Part shown: positions 43,940 through 52,143 of the stretch, piece by piece
How positions within the stretch are numbered: position 1 is the stretch's first letter
Layout of the letters: each line of letters begins with the position of its first letter
NCBI GenBank assembly: GCA_022826725.1
Contig: JAJDUF010000015.1
Location: 36,660 to 100,659, forward strand
Source of the DNA: Chloroflexota bacterium
Lineage (GTDB): Bacteria > Chloroflexota > UBA11872 > UBA12225 > JAJDUF01
Direction of reading: 5' to 3'
Length of the DNA stretch: 64,000 bases
Translations under genes and position numbers: made by a program
The notes under the pieces: model-generated
Database searches by the model: none
Told to the model about the DNA's origin: nothing
The model's input: only the letters and a program-made list of their open reading frames with translations

Positions 43940-44563
43940 ATGAAGAGACACGATTCTCGGCCGGCGGGGCGGCTCCGCCGCCGGGGTGTGGGCGCGATGG
44001 CCGCCGCAGTAGCCCTGGCGGTGGCCGGCTGCGATGGCCAGTCGTCCGACGGCGACGCGGCGCCCCCAGGCGCGGCCGGCGGCTCAGCCGCGGGGCAGCA
44101 ACCGGACGGGGAGACGGCCCCGGACTTCGCGTTCGTCGCGTACCAGGGTGAAGCAGTGCTCGGTGGGAAGGAGCTTGCTTTTTCCGGCATCCTGCAGCAG
44201 GGCAAGCCGGTCGCGCTCAACTTCTGGGCCGGACTCTGTCCGCCCTGCCGGCTGGAGATGCCGGAAATGCAGGAGGTCTACGACGAGTACCAGGACCGTA
44301 TCCTGCTCCTCGGTGTGGACATCGGCCCGTTCGCCGGCCTTGGCTCGCGCGACGATGGCCAGGCGCTGCTCCGGGAGCTTAAGATCACCTACCCCGCCGG
44401 CACGACGTTCGATGCCGGGGTCCCGCAAGCCTACAAGCTGCTCGGCCTTCCGGTCACGGTATTCATCACCCCGGACGGCGCCATCGTCAAGCGGTGGACG
44501 GGGCTGCTGACCAAGGCGAAGCTGATCGAGCTGGTGCAGGAGCTATTAGCTGCCTCCGGCTAA
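43940..44563 (+). CDS. TlpA/ResA-like thioredoxin lipoprotein
   Basis: A 207-residue extracytoplasmic thiol-disulfide protein. A basic N terminus and hydrophobic stretch end in the lipobox AVAGC (Cys31), then a low-complexity Gly/Ala linker. The thioredoxin fold has the active site LCPPC (Cys100, Cys103) and the cis-proline in LGLPVTVFITPDG. It is followed by a CcdA gene, so electrons probably pass from cytoplasm through CcdA to this protein. ATG 43940 has TGGAGG nine bases upstream. Confidence 0.88.
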   Translation: MKRHDSRPAGRLRRRGVGAMAAAVALAVAGCDGQSSDGDAAPPGAAGGSAAGQQPDGETAPDFAFVAYQGEAVLGGKELAFSGILQQGKPVALNFWAGLCPPCRLEMPEMQEVYDEYQDRILLLGVDIGPFAGLGSRDDGQALLRELKITYPAGTTFDAGVPQAYKLLGLPVTVFITPDGAIVKRWTGLLTKAKLIELVQELLAASG

Positions 44564-44584
44564 TGACGATTGGAGAGAACCTCG

Positions 44585-45424
44585 ATGCTCGATATGGAGC
44601 ACGGACACGGCGGCGGCAGAGTCAGCCTGCTCTTGTCCTACGTGATTCCCGCGGCTGTGGTCACGGGCGTCCTCCTCGCGCTGATTGCGGTGCAGAGCCG
44701 GGCGGAGGCCTCGACCGCCAATGTCGCGGCGCTGCTGCCCGTCGGCTACGCCTTTGGCGCCGGCATGGTCGCCAGCGTCAATCCGTGCGGCTTTCTGATG
44801 CTGCCCTCGTACCTCGCGTATCATCTCGGCACGGAGGAGACCGGTTTCTACGAGGCGGCAGCGGCCCGACGGGCCCTCAAGGCCCTCGCGTTGGCCGGTG
44901 TGGCCACCGGCGGGTTTGTGGCGATCTTTGCCGCCGCGGGCACGGTCATCGCGGCCGGCGGGCAATGGCTCGTCAACATCTTCCCCTATGCCGGCGTCGC
45001 CATCGGCGCGGCGATGAGTGTGCTCGGCCTCTGGCTGCTCATCACGCGCCGGACCATCGGGATCATGGCCGCCGGCCGCGTGGGTATCTCACCGCAGCGC
45101 AACCTGCGAAACGTCTTCCTGTTCGGCATCGCCTATGCGACCGGCTCCCTCAGCTGCACCCTGCCCATCTTCCTCGTCGTCGTCGGCACCGCACTGGCCG
45201 GCCGGGATGCATTGCACGCCTTGAGCCAGTTCATCGGTTACGGGCTGGGCATGGGCACGATCCTCGTCGCCGTGACCATCGGCGCGGCGCTCTTCCGCGG
45301 GGCCGTAGCCCGGCTGCTCCGCGCGGTCGTCCCCTATGTCCACCGCACGAGCGCCCTGTTCCTGCTCGGAGCAGGCGTGTACCTCCTCTACTACTGGCTG
45401 TTCTATGCCGGCGCGTTCTTCTAG
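44585..45424 (+). CDS. ccdA: CcdA/DsbD-type transmembrane electron carrier
   Basis: A 279-residue inner-membrane protein with six to seven helices. The two redox cysteines are in VNPCGFLMLPSY and GSLSCTLPIFLVV, the pair that carries electrons across the membrane to reduce extracytoplasmic thioredoxins. ATG 44585 follows GGAGAG. It lies 22 bases after the TlpA-like gene, forming a two-gene thiol-redox module that is separate from the ccm block at 3.8-6.2 kb. Confidence 0.92.
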   Translation: MLDMEHGHGGGRVSLLLSYVIPAAVVTGVLLALIAVQSRAEASTANVAALLPVGYAFGAGMVASVNPCGFLMLPSYLAYHLGTEETGFYEAAAARRALKALALAGVATGGFVAIFAAAGTVIAAGGQWLVNIFPYAGVAIGAAMSVLGLWLLITRRTIGIMAAGRVGISPQRNLRNVFLFGIAYATGSLSCTLPIFLVVVGTALAGRDALHALSQFIGYGLGMGTILVAVTIGAALFRGAVARLLRAVVPYVHRTSALFLLGAGVYLLYYWLFYAGAFF

Positions 45425-45445
45425 GGCGCCGGACCTCGCTTTTTT
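45408..45445 (+). terminator. Possible intrinsic terminator after ccdA
   Basis: CCGGCGC (45408-45414) pairs with GCGCCGG (45426-45432) around the ccdA stop; TTTTTT follows at 45440-45445, seven bases past the stem. Confidence 0.45.
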
Positions 45446-45494
45446 CGTCACTCGCTCGGTACCCTGATGCCGGTACCAGCCAGGAGGCCGCGTC

Positions 45495-45713
45495 ATGGAC
45501 ACGGATCAGCACGCCGAGGCAGTCGCCGCAATGCTCGCCGAGCTAGAGGAAGCGGAGCGCCTGCTCACCGCCCTCCACGCCAAGGCAATGGAGCTTGGCG
45601 ACGACGAGATCATCGAGTTTCTCGATAGCGAGCTATTCTGGAAGCTCCAAGCCGCCGGCAACCACTTGCGAGAACGCTTTGGCGTCGAGCAAATCTATGG
45701 CGAAGGGGTCTAG
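45495..45713 (+). CDS. Small acidic helical protein, unknown
   Basis: A 72-residue protein predicted almost entirely helical and acidic (MLAELEEAERLLTALHAKAM, IIEFLDSELFWKL). Not recognised. It follows ccdA by 70 bases and precedes a glycosyl-hydrolase-like gene by 21 bases. AGGAGG precedes its ATG. A coiled-coil adaptor or regulatory role would be a guess. Confidence 0.55.
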   Translation: MDTDQHAEAVAAMLAELEEAERLLTALHAKAMELGDDEIIEFLDSELFWKLQAAGNHLRERFGVEQIYGEGV

Positions 45714-45734
45714 CGAGGTATGGAGGGAGGACCG

Positions 45735-47507
45735 ATGAATACAAGCCCTACCGACCGCAGTACCGACCGTTGGCTGAGTAGGCAGCCGGCCTACCGCGCC
45801 GACTTGGATCGCTGCCAGCCGGCCGCCGCCGTTGCCGCATCCCCCACCTACCACCGCTGGCGCGCGATGCCCTACGAAACCGAGCAGTTTGCCGGCACCA
45901 TGCTCCTTGCCGGCCCCGAGACCGCCGCCCCGGACATCACCTACCCTCTCGATGCCGACGGCTGGCACGCCATCTCCATCGGTATGTATTGCGGCGGCCA
46001 CCTCGCCGAAGGCACCACCGTCCGCGTCCGGCTCAGTGGCCAGCAGACGTTCAGCTACCTCACCGTTCTCGGCGACGAGATGCACGCGCTGGGTGATGAG
46101 GTGATCGAGCGCTACTGGACGACGGCAGACTTGACCGGGCAGGACCTAGTCCTAGGACAGGACATCGCGCGGCTGGGTAGCGGCGACGCGCCAAGCTCCT
46201 TCCGCTGCTCTCCGGTTCGCATCGCCTACGTCAAGCTCGTGCCCCTGACCGCCGCAGAGGTCGCGGTCGTGAGCCAAGATCGAGGGCGGAGCGATACGCG
46301 GCGGCTGTTCGCGCACAACGACGCCCACGGCTTCATGTTCAACCACGTCCCCATTACCGAGGAGGTGGTGCGGCGGGAGTTAGAGCCGTTCCGCGACTCG
46401 GACTTCTCCCGCCTCTACTGGGAAGGAGGGCAGGGCGACCTGCTCTACTACCACTCCCGCATCGGCCGGATGCCCACCGCTGACGGTCTGACCGACTTCA
46501 CCCGCGTAGGGGACCGTCTGCACGTCGAGAACTGGCGCGCCTGCCGCGAGTCTGGCCTGGAGCCGCTGCATATCGCGGCCGATTACGCCCACGAGCTTGG
46601 GATGGAGTTCCACGCCTCCTTCCGCGTGGCCGGCTTCCACTACCCACCGCCGATTGACCAGTGGAACCTGGACGCCATCTACCATCGCCATCCCGAATGG
46701 CGCGGTGTGGACCGGGCCGGCCGCCGCACGCCGCGCCTCGCCTACAGCTATCCCGAGGTGCGCGCGCTGGTCGTATCGCTGCTGCGGGAGATGGCGCAAT
46801 TCCCGATTGACGGCGTGTGTCTGCTCTACAACCGGCGGCCGCCGATGATCGAGTACGAACCGCCGCTCGTCGAGGGCTTTCAGCGCGAATACGGCCAAGA
46901 CCCCCACCGGCTCGACCCGCGGGACCCGCAGTGGCTGCACTACCGCGCGCGGGCGCTCACCCAGTTCATGCGCGAGGTCCGCACCGCCATGGACGAGGTG
47001 AGCCGCGAGCAGGGCCGCTCGACGCGCCTCGCGGTCGCGGCCATCGTGTTGAGCAGCGAGGCCGAGAACCTGTATTACGGCATGGACCTTCCCGTGTGGG
47101 TGCGCGAGGGGCTGGTGGATACGCTCATCCCGTACCGGCTGATGCCGGGGCTTGAAAGCGCCTACGACTCCTGGACCGATCCGCGAGACCTCGACTATTT
47201 CGTGGAGCTGGTGCGTGATACGCCGGTCGTCCTCGCCCCGAACCTGATGCCGCGGGTAATGCCGCCCGACGAGTTGCGGCGGCGTTCAGCGGGACTCTAC
47301 GATGTCGGCGCCACGCACCTATTCTTCTGGGACTGCGTGCCGGGCAGCCGCGCCAGCTATGCGCCGACGTGGGATGCGCTGCGCCGGCTGGGGCATCGCG
47401 AGGAGTTGACGGCCTGGCTGCAGGCGGGCCAACCGTCTCTGGCGTCGGCGTCTCTGCCCCTGCGGCAATTCGGCGACTGGGACCTGTCCTATGCGACGCC
47501 CGGCTAA
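45735..47507 (+). CDS. Glycosyl hydrolase-like TIM-barrel protein
   Basis: A 590-residue protein with a beta-rich N-terminal third and a C-terminal TIM barrel. The barrel carries EFHASFRVAGFHYPPPIDQW, GVCLLYNRRPPMIEYEPP and FFWDCVPGSRASYAPTWDAL, resembling the GHL10/hypothetical glycosidase families. No signal peptide is seen. ATG 45735 has GGAGGACC upstream. A HAD hydrolase gene follows by 24 bases. Substrate unknown. Confidence 0.7.
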   Translation: MNTSPTDRSTDRWLSRQPAYRADLDRCQPAAAVAASPTYHRWRAMPYETEQFAGTMLLAGPETAAPDITYPLDADGWHAISIGMYCGGHLAEGTTVRVRLSGQQTFSYLTVLGDEMHALGDEVIERYWTTADLTGQDLVLGQDIARLGSGDAPSSFRCSPVRIAYVKLVPLTAAEVAVVSQDRGRSDTRRLFAHNDAHGFMFNHVPITEEVVRRELEPFRDSDFSRLYWEGGQGDLLYYHSRIGRMPTADGLTDFTRVGDRLHVENWRACRESGLEPLHIAADYAHELGMEFHASFRVAGFHYPPPIDQWNLDAIYHRHPEWRGVDRAGRRTPRLAYSYPEVRALVVSLLREMAQFPIDGVCLLYNRRPPMIEYEPPLVEGFQREYGQDPHRLDPRDPQWLHYRARALTQFMREVRTAMDEVSREQGRSTRLAVAAIVLSSEAENLYYGMDLPVWVREGLVDTLIPYRLMPGLESAYDSWTDPRDLDYFVELVRDTPVVLAPNLMPRVMPPDELRRRSAGLYDVGATHLFFWDCVPGSRASYAPTWDALRRLGHREELTAWLQAGQPSLASASLPLRQFGDWDLSYATPG

Positions 47508-47531
47508 CCTAGACCATGCCCAGAGGACACG

Positions 47532-48206
47532 ATGATTGAAGCACTGGTATTCGACTTCGACGGGGTCATCATTGACACGGAGATACCGTCCTACGAGACC
47601 TGGCAGGAGGTGTTCGCCGCGCACGGCGCCGATTTGGACCGCGCCCTCTGGCAGCGCCAGATCGGCGGCGGCACGCATAGATTCGATGCGGTCCGGCACC
47701 TAGAAAAGCTAACAGGGATGCGGCTGGACCGCGAGGCCGTCGAGAAATCCCGCAAGGAACGGCACAACGCCCGCGTGCGCTCCAGCCCATTGATGCCCGG
47801 CGTGCTGGACTACATCCAAGAGGCGCGGCGGCTAGGGCTGAAGCTCGGCGTCGCTTCCAGTTCCTCGCTCGCCTGGGTGGAAGGACATCTCGCCGAGCGG
47901 GGCCTGTTTTCGCTCTTCCAGAGCGTCGCCACCCGGGAAGACGTCACCCGTATCAAGCCGGACCCGGCGCTCTATCTGGTGGCGTTGCAGCGGCTCGGCG
48001 TGCCTCCCGACCGCGCCGTGGCCATCGAGGACTCGTTCAACGGGCTGACCGCCGCCAAACGCGCCGGCATGTTCTGCGTCGCGGTGCCCAACCCGATGAC
48101 CGGCGACCTCCCTTTGGAAAGCGCCGACCTACTGCTGGGCTCCCTCTCCGACATGCGGCTGCAAACTCTGCTGGACACGCTCACCCGGTCGTCCCCGGAT
48201 GCTTGA
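47532..48206 (+). CDS. HAD-superfamily hydrolase, beta-phosphoglucomutase-like
   Basis: A 224-residue HAD enzyme. Motif I is DFDGVIIDTE, motif II VASSSS, the lysine in RIKPDPALYL, and motif IV in VAIEDSFNGLTAAKRAG. The helical cap and DxDGVxxDTE pattern fit the beta-phosphoglucomutase/sugar phosphatase branch. It is probably cotranscribed with the upstream glycosidase-like gene, suggesting dephosphorylation or isomerisation of the released sugar. Confidence 0.93.
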   Translation: MIEALVFDFDGVIIDTEIPSYETWQEVFAAHGADLDRALWQRQIGGGTHRFDAVRHLEKLTGMRLDREAVEKSRKERHNARVRSSPLMPGVLDYIQEARRLGLKLGVASSSSLAWVEGHLAERGLFSLFQSVATREDVTRIKPDPALYLVALQRLGVPPDRAVAIEDSFNGLTAAKRAGMFCVAVPNPMTGDLPLESADLLLGSLSDMRLQTLLDTLTRSSPDA

Positions 48207-48219
48207 CCTGGACCGCCGC

Positions 48220-48270
48220 ACTCCCCCTCTCTATCGCTCGGCGATGGAGAGGGGGCCGGGGGGTGAGGCG
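48220..48270. repeat. Family A palindromic repeat
   Basis: CTCTATCGC...GCGATGGAGAGGGGGCC then GGGGGGTGAGGC. It lies between convergent HAD and PhyH genes. Confidence 0.85.
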
Positions 48271-48277
48271 CCACTGC

Positions 48278-49084
48278 CTACGGCGTTGCAGCTGGGCGTG
48301 GCCACAGGCCATAGGGGTTGATCTCGACCCCTTCGACCTTGGGACGCACTCCATGCACCATGATCCCCGGCCGCCCGAACGCCTGGCCGCCGAGTTGCTT
48401 GTTGCGCGGATTCCTATAGCCCAAGCGCACCAGGCGCCGCCACTCTTTGGTCCGGTTGACCGCCGAGCCGTGGATCGTGTTGATGCTGAACAGCACCACA
48501 TCCCCCGCGTCCGCCGGCACCGACACCGCGTCCTCGATCGGGTACTGTTCGGTCGGCAGGTGATGCGATCCATTCCGCAGGTGCTTGAGCGGCCCGAGTT
48601 GGTGGCTGCCCGGCAGGAACTTGATGCAGCCGTTCTCTTCCGTGCCCGCGTCAACATGCACCAGCGCGTCAATGAACCGGTCGTCCTCGTGCGGATAGAA
48701 CGGGTAGTCCTGGTGCATTGGGAACGGAGCGCCGTACTCCGGCCCCTTCGCGTGCAACGTCACCTGCTGTAGCTCGACTTCCGGGCCGATGAGATCGGCG
48801 ATGGACGCTGCGAGCCGCTGATTCAGAATAGCGTGCGCCCACGCCGGCGAGAAGTGCTGCAACTCCTTGATCCCGGCCAGCATGGTCTTGCTCTCTTCAT
48901 CAGCGGAGAGGTACTGGGAGTCCTTCCGCCACGGCCCCTGCCAGCCCTTGGACGGCGTGACAAAGTTCTCGATGACGTGGTCCAGTTCGCGGCTCATCGC
49001 ATCCACCTCGTCCGGCGAGTACACCGCCTTCATCCGTAGGTAGCTGTTCTCGTTGAAGAACGAGATCTCCTCCTTGGTCAACAT
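48278..49084 (-). CDS. PhyH-family dioxygenase (2 of 3)
   Basis: A 268-residue Fe(II)/2-oxoglutarate dioxygenase. The iron site reads PMHQDYPFYPHEDDR (H-Q-D), with the distal histidine in TIHGSAVNRTKEWRRLVRLG, where the arginine would hold 2-oxoglutarate; FLPGSHQLG matches the family turn. ATG 49084 is preferred to 49090 since GAGGAGG lies nine bases upstream. It diverges from the solute-binding protein gene and could share its regulation. Confidence 0.92.
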   Translation of the reverse strand: MLTKEEISFFNENSYLRMKAVYSPDEVDAMSRELDHVIENFVTPSKGWQGPWRKDSQYLSADEESKTMLAGIKELQHFSPAWAHAILNQRLAASIADLIGPEVELQQVTLHAKGPEYGAPFPMHQDYPFYPHEDDRFIDALVHVDAGTEENGCIKFLPGSHQLGPLKHLRNGSHHLPTEQYPIEDAVSVPADAGDVVLFSINTIHGSAVNRTKEWRRLVRLGYRNPRNKQLGGQAFGRPGIMVHGVRPKVEGVEINPYGLWPRPAATP

Positions 49085-49197
49085 GGTCATAGCCCTCCTC
49101 GGCGGTATTATAAAGCCTCTCGCCCCGCCGTGACCGCGCCGGAGCCGGCGCAGCAGCGGGATTGCCGGCCGCTTTTTCGTCAGTTAGCGCAAAGGAC

Positions 49198-49281
49198 TTG
49201 CATTTCTCGGAAAGTCAGCTATTATTGGGATGCTCTCACCGCTGGGGTGAGGCGTTGTGCGCCCGCACGTTCGGCGGGCGC
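49198..49281 (+). promoter_or_regulatory. Promoter, small operator and leader hairpin of the solute-binding protein gene
   Basis: TTGCAT (49198-49203), 16 bases, TATTAT (49220-49225). Just downstream lies CTCACC-N5-GGTGAG (49235-49251), a possible operator, and then GCGCCCGC-N7-GCGGGCGC (49259-49281), a perfect 8-base leader hairpin about 60 bases before the ATG. Confidence 0.55.
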
Positions 49282-49343
49282 CGAGGGACAGGCGGGGACC
49301 CCTCCCGGTGGGAGGGCGGATACAACCTATGAGGAGGGTTGGC

Positions 49344-50759
49344 ATGGCATCCAGCGGACACCGGATGAGTCGACGCACAGTTGGGCTGACGATGGCCGCA
49401 CTGGCGGGCAGTGTAGTCGCGGCAGCTTGCGGACCCGTAGGCAGCGGAAGCGGAGGCGCCAGGGGAGCGCCATCGGACGTAGGCGAGACAGCGGCCACGT
49501 GGCAGGGCCAGCAGCAGATTGATCTCTGGGTGACCACCTATGAGCCGGTGGTCGAGGCCTACAAGACCCTGATCGCGCAGTTCGAGCAGGAAAACCCCAA
49601 TATCAAGGTCGCGAACCAGGGCGCGAAGTACCTGCGGACGACCGAGCTTGTCCCGGCTCTGGCCGGTGGCCTACCCCCGGCGGCTGGCGAGATCAACCAG
49701 CCGAACACCTGGGATTTTGCCGGTGCGGGCCTCGTTGCCCCGCTCGACAACTTCATCAAGCGTGACAAGGAAACGGCGGATGCCGTTGCCAACGACTTCT
49801 ATCCCGGCATCCTGGAATCCGTCACGTGGCGCGATCAGTTGCACTTCCTCCTGATCGGCGTCTCCATGGAAGTCTGGCACGTCAACAAGGACTTCTGGAA
49901 TCGAGCCGGCCTCAGTCTGCCCACGAGCGGCTGGACCTGGGATGACCTGGCAGGCCCAATCGGTGACGGGCTTAAGTCTGCCGTTGGTGAGGACGGCTCG
50001 CCGTTCATGTGCGAGTTGAACGAGATGTACCGCATGATGCATTTCGTGCTGCAGAACGGCGGCGACATGGTGGATGACAGCGGGACCCAGCTCACCATCT
50101 CCTCGCCTGAGTTCATCGGCGCGGTGGAGTACGTTCGCAAGCTGGTGCTCGCCGAGGTTGCCCGCGAAAAGAACCCGAAGAAGGCCGAGGCCGGCCCGCA
50201 GCGCGGTGGTCGCCAGAACGTGATCGGTGCCAAGTACACCCACGGCGAGAACTACCGGCTGGAGCGCGGCGACGTAGCCCTCGAGTTGGAGGGCATGACC
50301 CGCATCCCGCGCTATCGCGAATCGCTCGGTGACCTGATGGGCGTCGTGCCCGCCATCACCGGCAAGGAGCAGAAGGCGCTCTTCGATAGCTGGACCTTCG
50401 GCCTGGTCAACCAGGAAGACGGGGCCAAGATGGAGGCGGGCTACACGTTCATCGCCTGGCTCGCCAAGCCGGAAAACCTGCTGACCTACTTGAAGGCTCG
50501 CGCCAACCTGCCGCCGCGCAAGGCCATCGCCTCCCTGCCGAATGCCGGCGACCTCTGGTCCGCCGAGCCGCTGGTCAGGGACGCGATGGAGTACCTGGAC
50601 TACGGGAAGACCTTCCCCTACACGCCGGCGACTGGCCCGCTGCGGCGCGGCATCAACTCGGTGCTCGCCAACATCACGCGGTACGGCGACCCGGCAGCCC
50701 AGACCCTCACGGAGCTGGAGAAGGTCCTCAACGCCCAGTACGGCTTCCTGCTTCAGTAG
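49344..50759 (+). CDS. Extracellular solute-binding lipoprotein, ABC sugar-type, no permeases adjacent
   Basis: A 471-residue family 1 solute-binding protein. The N terminus has a twin-arginine-like SRRTVGL, a hydrophobic stretch and the lipobox AAAC (Cys29), so it is exported and lipid-anchored. The mature part has the ITQFEQENPNIKV-type start (here LIAQFEQENPNIKVANQG) and the ALFDSWTFGLVNQ and FIAWLAKPENLLTYL hallmarks of carbohydrate-binding proteins. ATG 49344 has GAGGAGGG five bases upstream. Permease genes are absent on either side and a strong terminator follows. Confidence 0.92.
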   Translation: MASSGHRMSRRTVGLTMAALAGSVVAAACGPVGSGSGGARGAPSDVGETAATWQGQQQIDLWVTTYEPVVEAYKTLIAQFEQENPNIKVANQGAKYLRTTELVPALAGGLPPAAGEINQPNTWDFAGAGLVAPLDNFIKRDKETADAVANDFYPGILESVTWRDQLHFLLIGVSMEVWHVNKDFWNRAGLSLPTSGWTWDDLAGPIGDGLKSAVGEDGSPFMCELNEMYRMMHFVLQNGGDMVDDSGTQLTISSPEFIGAVEYVRKLVLAEVAREKNPKKAEAGPQRGGRQNVIGAKYTHGENYRLERGDVALELEGMTRIPRYRESLGDLMGVVPAITGKEQKALFDSWTFGLVNQEDGAKMEAGYTFIAWLAKPENLLTYLKARANLPPRKAIASLPNAGDLWSAEPLVRDAMEYLDYGKTFPYTPATGPLRRGINSVLANITRYGDPAAQTLTELEKVLNAQYGFLLQ

Positions 50760-50792
50760 TTCGTAGCTTAAGTCCACACACAGCAAGCGGTG

Positions 50793-50825
50793 GGGCCGGT
50801 CCCAGACATGGGACCGGCCCCCTTG
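50793..50825 (+). terminator. Strong hairpin terminator after the solute-binding protein gene
   Basis: GGGGCCGGTCCC (50793-50804), loop AGACAT, GGGACCGGCCCC (50811-50822): a perfect 12-base stem 33 bases after the stop. Only a short CTT follows, so termination may be weak or factor-assisted. Confidence 0.75.
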
Positions 50826-50856
50826 CATTTCCTCCGCGAGCCTTACCGCCAACCCT

Positions 50857-51050
50857 GTAGGGGCCGTCCCTTGTGGGCGCCCTGATTCCCGCACCTGCGG
50901 CGATGACGGATCATTTTCCTCGGAAGGCGGGGCGGCCGGCCACCCCGCACAGACTCCCTTCCCTCGCAGGGAAGGGGACGGGGTGAGGTTCAATATCGGG
51001 CACCAGACGCCCCCTCTCTACCAAGTGGAGAGGGGGCCGGGGGGTGAGGC
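50857..51050. repeat. Composite repeat: D, B-like and two A copies
   Basis: D half (50857-50884), a B-like remnant (GATTCCCGCACCTGCGGCGA), an A variant (50951-50991, CTTCCCTCGCAGGGAAGG) and a full A copy (51009-51050, CTCTACCAAGTGGAGAGGGGG). Apart from the terminator, nothing else is visible in this 302-base gap. Confidence 0.75.
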
Positions 51051-51061
51051 CGGCCAGACTC

Positions 51062-52087
51062 CTACTCGCCCGCTAGCTCGGCCGGAAGCTCCACCACCTG
51101 CGGCCGGCCGCTACGCACCGACTCCAGGATATTCTCGACGACCAGAGTAGCGATGATGCCGTTGCGTGCCGGCACGTAGCTCTCGGTACCCTGTTGGATT
51201 GCCTCGATCAGATACGGCATCCGCGCCACGGCCGGCGGCGAGAGCTTCTCGACGGCCCGCGGCCCGCCCGTGCCGTTGTAGGCCAGCGTCCGGCAGTGGT
51301 TGTAGAGCACCGCCGACTCCCCCGGGCCGTACAGCTCGAAGAACCACTTCGAGACATAGGCATTGAAGTCGGCATCGCTGGCGAGCAGTGTGGCCACGCC
51401 GCCATCCGCAAACCGGAGCGTCGCTGCCGTCGTATCCACGATGTCGGTCCCGGCCAGCGCCTCGCGGTGCGTCAGCTGACCGCCGGTCGCGTACACCTCG
51501 ACTGGGGCGGCTTCATGGAACCAGCAGAGCAGATCAACCATGTGGACGCCGATGTCCCACAGCGGGCCGCCGCCGATCACCGGGTCCCAGCGCCACCGGT
51601 TGAGGTCGGCCGGTGCCATCAGACATTGTGCATGGCTCACCATCGGCCTTCCGAGCCGCCGCTTCGCCTCGCGCACCGCCCCGGAAAACCGAAAGCTGAA
51701 GTTGAGCATCAGCTGTGTGCCCGCTGCGCGCTGCGCGGCCGCGATCTGCAAGCACTCCTCCGTGGACATGGCCATTGGCTTTTCCAGCCACAGGTGCTTG
51801 CCGGCCGCAATCGCCGCGAGCGCCGGTTCGGTATGCATGCTGTGCGGCGTGGCGATGGAGACGATGTCCACGCTCGGATCGTCGAAAATGCGCTGCGGGT
51901 CCGCCGTCACGTAGCCGCCATACTCGCTCTGCAGCCGCTCGGCCGACTCTGGCACCACGTCGCAGAACCCCCGCACCTCAACCTCAGGGGTCTCCGCCGC
52001 CCCGCGGGCGTGGCCGCTGCCGGCACCGCCGCACCCGATCAGCGCCCAGCCGTATGGTCGCCCCCCGGACCCTCCGTTATTGCCCAT
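51062..52087 (-). CDS. Gfo/Idh/MocA-family oxidoreductase (2 of 3)
   Basis: A 341-residue NAD(P) oxidoreductase. It has WALIGCGGAGSGHARGA, the EKP motif in HLWLEKPMAMSTEE and LWDIGVHMVDLLCWF as the catalytic histidine/aspartate segment. ATG 52087 lies six bases after GGAGGG. It is followed upstream on the same strand by another family member (57-base gap), forming a tandem pair of distinct sequences, likely acting on successive or paired sugar oxidations. Confidence 0.92.
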   Translation of the reverse strand: MGNNGGSGGRPYGWALIGCGGAGSGHARGAAETPEVEVRGFCDVVPESAERLQSEYGGYVTADPQRIFDDPSVDIVSIATPHSMHTEPALAAIAAGKHLWLEKPMAMSTEECLQIAAAQRAAGTQLMLNFSFRFSGAVREAKRRLGRPMVSHAQCLMAPADLNRWRWDPVIGGGPLWDIGVHMVDLLCWFHEAAPVEVYATGGQLTHREALAGTDIVDTTAATLRFADGGVATLLASDADFNAYVSKWFFELYGPGESAVLYNHCRTLAYNGTGGPRAVEKLSPPAVARMPYLIEAIQQGTESYVPARNGIIATLVVENILESVRSGRPQVVELPAELAGE

Positions 52088-52143
52088 GCTCATCCCTCCA
52101 TTACCAAGTTGGGCTGCTTCCGTACCCCTCCCGGCTTACGCTA

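Noticed and set aside
44494..45546. A 350-codon plus-strand frame overlapping ccdA
   Set aside because: It is out of frame with the clear CcdA gene and encodes Arg/Gly-rich nonsense.
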